DNA of 64,000 nt, from assembly GCF_002091985.1 (NCBI RefSeq), contig NZ_MKKX01000006.1, positions 1 to 64,000 of the forward strand, read 5' to 3'. Shown in pieces: positions 59,014-64,000 of the stretch (position 1 is the stretch's first letter; the number at the start of each line of letters is the position of its first letter). This DNA comes from Rhodococcus sp. 1163 (GTDB lineage Bacteria; Actinomycetota; Actinomycetes; Mycobacteriales; Mycobacteriaceae). The translations under genes were made by a program, and so were the position numbers. Below the pieces are notes generated by a model. It was given only the letters and a program-made list of their open reading frames with translations, was not told the origin of the DNA and made no database searches.

Positions 59014-59856
59014 ATGAACAGTTCGTATACGGGTGGGCCTATCGTCGTCGGAGTCGATGGATCGAGGGCGGCGCTCGACGCCGTGCGACTGGCAGTGGCG
59101 GAGGCACAAGAACGGCACTCCTCATTGCGGTTGGTGCATGTGATCAGCCCGCATCCCCAGCCTGAGACTGTGTACGGCGCTCCTGATGTGGATGGCGACT
59201 ACGGTCGCACGGTACTCCGCGAGGCAGTGCACGCGGCGGCGGAGATCGACAGCAGTGTGTTGGTAGAAACTGTAGTGCTGCATGGTCAACCGGAATCAGC
59301 GATTCTTGCGGAGGCGAAATCTGCGCGTCTACTCGTGCTCGGCATAAGCCAAGGGCATGCCTTGACTGAACGAGTCCTGCGGTCGACGGTTTTCACACTC
59401 GTGGAATCGTCGGTGTGTCCGGTATTGATCGTTCGAGAGTGCAGTACTGGTTCCGATGGTGCGGTGGTGGTCGCGCTGGGAGATGCGGAGGTTCTCGAGT
59501 CCGACGTCGTTGTTGCAGAAGCTTTTCGCGAAGCTTCGAGTAGGAAAGCCGATGTCCTGGCTATCCATACTCGCTCGATCTCGGAGGTTGTCGCTCATGT
59601 GATCGGGGGAGCGAACGCCAACGTGGCTCCCGAATCGCCTATGGACGCCCGGCTGGAGTCGTTTCGCGACGACTACCCCACGGTGCGTTGCTCGACCGTC
59701 TACGCCGAGGCCGGCTCGGGATCGGAACTGGTCGCAGTGTCCGGCACCGCTAGGTTGCTTGTTGTCGGCCATGAGCGAGGACGCACGTGCGGCAGTACGC
59801 TTACCACTGTCCTTCGCCGAGCGGAATGCCCGGTGCTCGTGGTGCCGCACGCATGA
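59014..59856 (+). CDS. Universal stress protein, tandem UspA domains with degenerate ATP loops
   Basis: Protein of 280 aa. Domain 1 begins PIVVGVDGSRAALDAVRLA, but its nucleotide loop reads LGISQGHALTERVLRSTVF; domain 2 is more divergent (VVVALGDAEVLESDVV) and its loop VVGHERGRTCGSTLTTVL is about four residues short. Neither fits G-2X-G-9X-G(S/T), so ATP binding is doubtful, unlike the other Usp proteins here. GAGAGGA lies 5 bases before ATG 59014; upstream in-frame starts are weaker. It follows dosRS with its own DosR-like box. Confidence 0.88.
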   Translation: MNSSYTGGPIVVGVDGSRAALDAVRLAVAEAQERHSSLRLVHVISPHPQPETVYGAPDVDGDYGRTVLREAVHAAAEIDSSVLVETVVLHGQPESAILAEAKSARLLVLGISQGHALTERVLRSTVFTLVESSVCPVLIVRECSTGSDGAVVVALGDAEVLESDVVVAEAFREASSRKADVLAIHTRSISEVVAHVIGGANANVAPESPMDARLESFRDDYPTVRCSTVYAEAGSGSELVAVSGTARLLVVGHERGRTCGSTLTTVLRRAECPVLVVPHA

Positions 59857-60080
59857 TTGCCAGCAGCGGTCCACATGATCTGTTGATCTCTCCGTTGGCG
59901 GGTCAGCTCGATGCGGTGTATCGCGCAGTGGCGTTGATGATGGCGGTGCAAGGTGTATCCCGTGCAGCAGATCTCGTTGCTTCGCAGGCCCGTTTCCGCT
60001 GGGACCTCGCTTCGAATACGAGTCGAGGCATGATCATGTCGGAATGGTGTTCACCGACTCGGTTTCGTCTTTGGCGGTAG
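59853..60080 (+). CDS. Possible small protein coupled to the Usp gene
   Basis: A 75-aa frame whose ATG overlaps the Usp stop by 4 bp (ATGA). It reads ISPLAGQLDAVYRAVALMMA then VQGVSRAADLVASQ, a helix pattern faintly like an ANTAR domain, then a basic tail that runs 47 bp into the convergent SulP gene. No homology is recognised. It may be a chance frame or a decayed ANTAR gene. Confidence 0.25.
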   Translation: MIASSGPHDLLISPLAGQLDAVYRAVALMMAVQGVSRAADLVASQARFRWDLASNTSRGMIMSEWCSPTRFRLWR

Positions 60081-61791
60081 AGCGGCCAGGAGGCCGTTGT
60101 TCGAGCAGCGTGCGGGCGTGTTCGATTGCCTGAGGCGTGTTTTCGAAGAAGTGCCTACGTTCGCTGTCCGAGGTGGTGAAGACTCCGAGTGCTTGGAGCG
60201 GTCGTGAGTGTTCCGGTTTCATACCCGAGATCAATACGGTGATGTGACGGCGTTCGAGCTTGTCGATGGCGTCTTTGAGCACGATGGCACCGGTGGCATC
60301 GATGGCGGTGACACGGGACATACGCAAGATGACCACGTGGACGTCGGAGACTTCGGCGAGCTCGAGCAGGAACCGGTGTGCCGCAGCGAAAAACAATGCA
60401 CCGTCGATGCGGTAGGCGACGATGTGCTCACGCAGTAGTTCGTATTCTTCGCTTTGGTGTCCCTCGTCGTCGAGGGGAACTTGTTCGATCCTGGCCGACT
60501 TGGCGATTGCGCGAAGCGCGAGGATTGCGGCGAATGCGACGCCTACTGCGACTGCGGTAACCAGGTCGAGTGCAACCGTCACCAGAAACGTTGCTCCCAT
60601 GACTGCGGTGTCTGCGCGGGTAGCGCGGGCGATGGCAATGATCGAGGCCGTCTCGACCATGCGTACCGTCGTTGCGAGGAGGACTCCGGCAAGTGCAGCC
60701 AGGGGTATTTCGGCGACCAGCGTCGATGCGAGGTAAACGATTGCGGCGAGAATGACCGCGTGGGTCAGCGCGGCAAGTCGGCTGCGAGCACCGGACCGAA
60801 CGTTGACCGCGGTGCGGGCAATGGCACCGGTGGCCGGCACCCCTCCGAACAGCGGTGCAACGATGTTTGCCAGGCCCTGTCCGAACAACTCCCTGTCGGG
60901 ATTGTGCCGGGTGCCTACTCCCATCGAGTCTGCCGCGGTTGCGGACAGTAGCGACTCGAGCGCGGCCAGCGCGGCGACGGCCAGTGCCGGTGCCAATAAG
61001 GAGGTGAGGTCCTCGAGGTGCAAGAAATTCAACGTCGGAGCTGAGATTCCAGATGGGATCTCACCGATGCGTGCAATATCGAGATGCAACAGTTTCGCGG
61101 TAAGCGTCACGATGGCGACCGCGACGAGTGAGATGGGAACCTTGGGCAAGGAACGTCCGCCGACGAGTATCACGAAGGCCACTGCAAGTGCCGTTACCGG
61201 CGTGAGAATCGACGGATGATCCACGAACTCGACCACTGCGTCGGCAGCGCTGCGCCACACCTTGTCGCCTTGCGCGTCGGCGATGCCGAGAGCTGCGGGG
61301 ACCTGTTGGAGTGCGATCACCACAGCGATTCCGGCGGTGAATCCTTCGATGACGGGAGCGGGCATGAATCGCACAGCCCGTCCGACTCCGGCGAATGCGA
61401 GGATCAACAGCACGATTCCGGCGATCAGGCCGACCGCAAGTACTCCGGATCCACCGAACTCGTGGACGATCGGGACCAGGACGACGGTCATGGCGCCGGT
61501 TGGGCCCGACACCTGAAAGCGTGAACCGCCGAATACCGCGGCAACCGCACCTGCGATGACTGCTGTGGTCAGGCCCGCAGCGGCTCCGAGCCCGGTCGAG
61601 ATTCCGAATCCCAAAGCCAGCGGAAGCGCCACCAGGGCCACGATCAGGCCGGCCAGCAGGTCCGCGCCGGGTGCACGCAGCGAAGTGCTCCACTCGCTCC
61701 AGCGGGGCAGTAGTTCTCGGATCGACTGTCCGGCTCCATGGAGTGTGGTTGGGGGAGCGGGAGCGTGCTTCGGTGTGGGCGACTCGGTCAT
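60034..61791 (-). CDS. SulP-family anion transporter with STAS domain
   Basis: Transporter of 585 aa. The core signature is ALPLALGFGISTGLGAAAGLTT, FGGSRFQVSGPTGAMTVVLV, and ALESLLSATAADSMGVGTRH followed by FGGVPATGAIARTAVNVRSG. The STAS domain (about 440-555) has FFAAAHRFLLELAEVSDVHV and SRVTAIDATGAIVLKDAIDKL. It is only distantly like the SulP at 35164; this branch resembles bicarbonate or sulfate transporters of the BicA/DauA type. An ArsR operator lies 41-68 bp before the ATG, and arsR is the next gene upstream on the same strand, so expression is probably ArsR-controlled. Confidence 0.9.
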   Translation of the reverse strand: MTESPTPKHAPAPPTTLHGAGQSIRELLPRWSEWSTSLRAPGADLLAGLIVALVALPLALGFGISTGLGAAAGLTTAVIAGAVAAVFGGSRFQVSGPTGAMTVVLVPIVHEFGGSGVLAVGLIAGIVLLILAFAGVGRAVRFMPAPVIEGFTAGIAVVIALQQVPAALGIADAQGDKVWRSAADAVVEFVDHPSILTPVTALAVAFVILVGGRSLPKVPISLVAVAIVTLTAKLLHLDIARIGEIPSGISAPTLNFLHLEDLTSLLAPALAVAALAALESLLSATAADSMGVGTRHNPDRELFGQGLANIVAPLFGGVPATGAIARTAVNVRSGARSRLAALTHAVILAAIVYLASTLVAEIPLAALAGVLLATTVRMVETASIIAIARATRADTAVMGATFLVTVALDLVTAVAVGVAFAAILALRAIAKSARIEQVPLDDEGHQSEEYELLREHIVAYRIDGALFFAAAHRFLLELAEVSDVHVVILRMSRVTAIDATGAIVLKDAIDKLERRHITVLISGMKPEHSRPLQALGVFTTSDSERRHFFENTPQAIEHARTLLEQRPPGRSTAKDETESVNTIPT

Positions 61792-61831
61792 AGGGTCCTC
61801 GGTACCGCGAGAGGGAGATGAACTCTTACTT

Positions 61832-61859
61832 CATTACTTGCTAAGATTAGCAAGTAATG
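61832..61859. promoter_or_regulatory. ArsR operator in front of the SulP gene
   Basis: A perfect 28-bp palindrome: CATTACTTGCTAA, GA, TTAGCAAGTAATG. It matches the second site at 62333-62354 in 18 of 22 positions. Its location 41 bp upstream of the SulP start fits repression. Confidence 0.8.
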
Positions 61860-61909
61860 AAGGCGGTGGACCCGTGAAGTTCGACACTGCCCTCGACGTC
61901 GTGCGAGTT

Positions 61910-62284
61910 CTACTGCTCGGCCACCTTGGCTGTCGCGGCGATCGATTCCGCGGCAGCTGCGTCGTCGACCAGCATCTCGGCCTGCCCGGCGACCATGCCC
62001 GTCAAGATGGTCCGCGCAGTGGTCAGCAAGTCGGCGATTCGCGGTGACGTCAGGGCGTAGGAGACGGACAGTCCTTCTCGACGCGCGGCAACCAAGCCTG
62101 CTCTCCGCAGAATGGAGAGTTGCTGAGATAGATTCGCCGGCTCGATACCGACCTCGGGGAGCATTTCGGAGACGGCATGCTCGCGCTCGCTCAGAAGCTC
62201 CAAGATGCGAATGCGTGCAGGGTGCCCGAGGGTTTTGAAGAAGTCGGCCTTCATTCGATACAAGGGCTCGCGTGAATGTGCCAC
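61910..62284 (-). CDS. ArsR-family transcriptional repressor
   Basis: Winged helix regulator of 124 aa. ADFFKTLGHPARIRILELL, then REHAVSEMLPEVGIEPANLS and QQLSILRRAGLVAARREGLS form the ArsR DNA-binding domain. No ELCVCDL-type cysteine metal site is present, so it does not sense arsenic or zinc through that motif; the ligand may be redox-based or anionic. GTG 62284 has GGAGG 5 bases upstream. It precedes SulP on the same strand and is flanked by two matching palindromes, so it should regulate itself and the transporter. Confidence 0.92.
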   Translation of the reverse strand: MAHSREPLYRMKADFFKTLGHPARIRILELLSEREHAVSEMLPEVGIEPANLSQQLSILRRAGLVAARREGLSVSYALTSPRIADLLTTARTILTGMVAGQAEMLVDDAAAAESIAATAKVAEQ

Positions 62285-62332
62285 TACGCCTCCAGTTTTT
62301 CGAGCAGGACTGTCGGGAGCCCACGGTCGTGA

Positions 62333-62354
62333 TACTTGCGAATCTTAGCAACTA
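62333..62354. promoter_or_regulatory. ArsR operator in front of arsR
   Basis: TACTTGCGAATCTTAGCAACTA (imperfect palindrome) lies 49-70 bp before the arsR GTG and closely resembles the perfect palindrome before SulP, supporting autoregulation. Confidence 0.7.
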
Positions 62355-62438
62355 GCCTGGGTGGCGACGGGATTGCACCCCGTCGACCAGTCTGTCTTTT
62401 CATCTCGACCGACCGCTGACGATAGGCACGGCTGACTT

Positions 62439-63311
62439 TCAAGCGAGTTCACCGATGAACGAGCGCGCCGCCGAATTGGTGGGTTCCTCGGTGCGGCATG
62501 CCAATGTCAATTCTCTTGTGGGAGCAGGATGTACGTCGATGGCAACCGTGGACAGGCCGGCATGTCGCCGCGCAAGAGGCTCTGGAATTATCGCGACACC
62601 GAGGCTGTGACGCACCAACCCCAACAATCGATCCATGTCGCTGATACGGAATGTGATGTCACGGTCGACGTCTGCATTGTCGAACAGCGCGTCGACGACG
62701 GTCTGTAAGCCGCGGCCGGCCTCGAAGTCGATGAACGGGTAGTCGGCGAGCTCGGCGAGCGAAACTGACTTTCGTTGTGCCAGAGGATGTCCGTCGGCTA
62801 CGACGAGAGTCAACGACTCGGTGTAGGTCGCCAGCGCGAAAATCCCAACCTCGAGGGGTTGTGCATCCAGTGCGACGAACGCCAGATCCAGCTTTCCCCC
62901 GACGAGTGCATCGAGCAACTCGGCGGTGGTTCCTTCGCGCAGGGTCACTGCTACACCCGGGTGGGCGGAGTGAAATCGGCCCAGAGTAGCGGGCAAGTCG
63001 ATGGCAGTGAACGTTTGGACGGTTCCGATTGCGACAGTGCCGGTTTCACCGTCGGAGATCTGACGCAGGGCATCGCGTGCATCGGCGACGTCACCGGTGA
63101 TTCTGCGTGCATACCGAAGCAGTACCGACCCGGAGGCGGTGAGAAGCACTCTGCGCGTCGTGCGTTCGAAGAGCGCGGTGCCGATCTCCTTCTCGAGTGC
63201 CCGGATCGACGAACTGAGCGCGGATTGCGAAATATGTAGCTGGGACGCCGCCCGGGTGAAATGGCCTTCGGCTGCTACGGCGGTGAAATGTTCGAGCTGT
63301 CGCAACTCCAT
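62439..63311 (-). CDS. LysR-family transcriptional regulator
   Basis: Regulator of 290 aa. N-terminal helix-turn-helix: MELRQLEHFTAVAAEGHFTR, AASQLHISQSALSSSIRALE and LFERTTRRVLLTASG. The C-terminal periplasmic-binding-like domain has the usual pattern GTVQTFTAIDLPATLGRFHS and GVAIIPEPLARR. It is divergent from an MFS transporter gene with a 35-bp gap, the standard arrangement of a LysR activator with its target. The inducer is unknown. Confidence 0.93.
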   Translation of the reverse strand: MELRQLEHFTAVAAEGHFTRAASQLHISQSALSSSIRALEKEIGTALFERTTRRVLLTASGSVLLRYARRITGDVADARDALRQISDGETGTVAIGTVQTFTAIDLPATLGRFHSAHPGVAVTLREGTTAELLDALVGGKLDLAFVALDAQPLEVGIFALATYTESLTLVVADGHPLAQRKSVSLAELADYPFIDFEAGRGLQTVVDALFDNADVDRDITFRISDMDRLLGLVRHSLGVAIIPEPLARRHAGLSTVAIDVHPAPTRELTLACRTEEPTNSAARSFIGELA

Positions 63312-63346
63312 TGAGCGATTCTATCAATGAATGAGTACGGAATAAC

Positions 63347-64000
63347 ATGTTGGACAGAACGTCGGGAGTTGTCGACCATGGGCACATGCACTCTGAACTG
63401 CCCTCGACGACTCGGATGAACGGGCGGCTCGTCGGGATCATGGCAGTGATCTCCGGATTGGTGGTTGCCAATAGCTACTATGCCCAGCCGCTGGTGGGGG
63501 CTATCGCCGACAGCCTTGATGCTTCGATGATGCGAGTGGGCCTGGTGGTGACCGCCAGTCAAGTGGGGTACGCCATCGGGCTGGCATTTCTCGTACCGCT
63601 CGGCGACATGATCCAGCGCAGGAAGCTGATGACCTGGATGCTCGCGGTGACCTGCGCGTCCCTCGTGGTGATGGCTGTAGCACCGTCGTGGCAGGTGTTG
63701 GCATGTGCCGCGATGGTCGCGGGGGTCGGATCTGTGGTCGGTCAGGTTCTGGTGCCGTTCGCTGCCTCGCTGGCGGCCGAAGAAGAACGAGGCCGAGTCA
63801 TCGGCAACGTGATGACAGGTCTGCTGCTGGGCATTCTGCTCTCACGCGTAGTAGCCGGATTGATTGCGTACGTCGCGGGTTGGAGAGCGGTCTTCGTCGT
63901 CGCAGCGATCTTGATGGTCGTCGCCGCATTGCTGGTTCGCACGCTGCCCGTCGTGCCGCCGAGCGCGACTTCGTCGTATCGAGCGCTGCTGGCTTCTGTC
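63347..64000 (+). CDS. MFS transporter, C-terminus outside window
   Basis: The frame is open to the right window edge, so about 218 residues are visible. MAVISGLVVANSYYAQPLVG starts helix 1; VTASQVGYAIGLAFLVPLGD then MIQRRKLMTWM matches the helix 2-3 loop of drug:H+ antiporter-like MFS proteins; VVGQVLVPFAASLAAEEERG and VMTGLLLGILLSRVVAGLIA continue the fold. The exact start among ATG 63347, 63386 and 63416 is open; none has a strong ribosome site. It is divergent from the LysR gene, which probably controls it. An efflux or small-metabolite export role is likely. Confidence 0.85.
   Translation, partial: MLDRTSGVVDHGHMHSELPSTTRMNGRLVGIMAVISGLVVANSYYAQPLVGAIADSLDASMMRVGLVVTASQVGYAIGLAFLVPLGDMIQRRKLMTWMLAVTCASLVVMAVAPSWQVLACAAMVAGVGSVVGQVLVPFAASLAAEEERGRVIGNVMTGLLLGILLSRVVAGLIAYVAGWRAVFVVAAILMVVAALLVRTLPVVPPSATSSYRALLASV

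Overview
The window looks like a chromosomal segment of a Rhodococcus or close relative (inference). Gene density is high, GTG and TTG starts are common, and codons are strongly GC-biased. The gene content is typical of mycolata: FprA, a steroid oxidase of the Rhodococcus/Streptomyces type, DosR/DosS, many universal stress proteins and ANTAR-domain regulators. No tRNA, rRNA, insertion sequence, prophage or CRISPR array was recognised.

Region 1 (1-14.3 kb) is catabolic. An aldehyde dehydrogenase, an SDR and an FprA-type reductase run on the minus strand, divergent from a PucR-type activator. A P450 behind a 36-bp palindrome, an acyl-CoA dehydrogenase and an alpha/beta hydrolase follow on the plus strand. 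A translationally coupled beta-oxidation operon (thiolase-like protein, enoyl-CoA hydratase, acyl-CoA dehydrogenase), its TetR regulator and a secreted lipase come next. Two near-identical operators link the TetR gene to the operon and the lipase. The substrate is unknown. The set suits oxidation of a hydrophobic, branched or cyclic compound or its esters.

Region 2 (14.3-18.9 kb) carries small accessory genes: DUF6611, an SDR, DUF4342, a coupled DUF488/alkyltransferase-like pair and an MHS transporter.

Region 3 (18.9-42 kb) and region 5 (55.2-60 kb) look like a large dormancy/hypoxia locus. Region 5 encodes clear orthologues of DosR and DosS. Sites resembling the mycobacterial DosR box lie in front of dosR itself, several universal stress genes, a zinc alcohol dehydrogenase and an SHOCT-SulP pair. 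The locus also holds an operon SPFH - phosphoketolase - class I aldolase - phosphoglycerate mutase-like phosphatase - broken PPK2, a GH65 phosphorylase/beta-phosphoglucomutase pair, a P3A-type proton ATPase, three ANTAR regulators and a flavodoxin. Together they suggest energy and carbon metabolism adapted to oxygen limitation.

Region 4 (42-55.3 kb) starts with an Fe-S group: aconitase, succinate dehydrogenase C-A-B, then a RIC-type di-iron repair protein with a methyltransferase. A secreted GH1 enzyme, a scar made of thiolase and MarR remnants, a membrane diguanylate cyclase and a Tat-exported cholesterol oxidase follow.

Region 6 (60-64 kb) has a second SulP transporter controlled by an ArsR repressor with two matching palindromic operators, then a divergent LysR/MFS pair cut by the window end.
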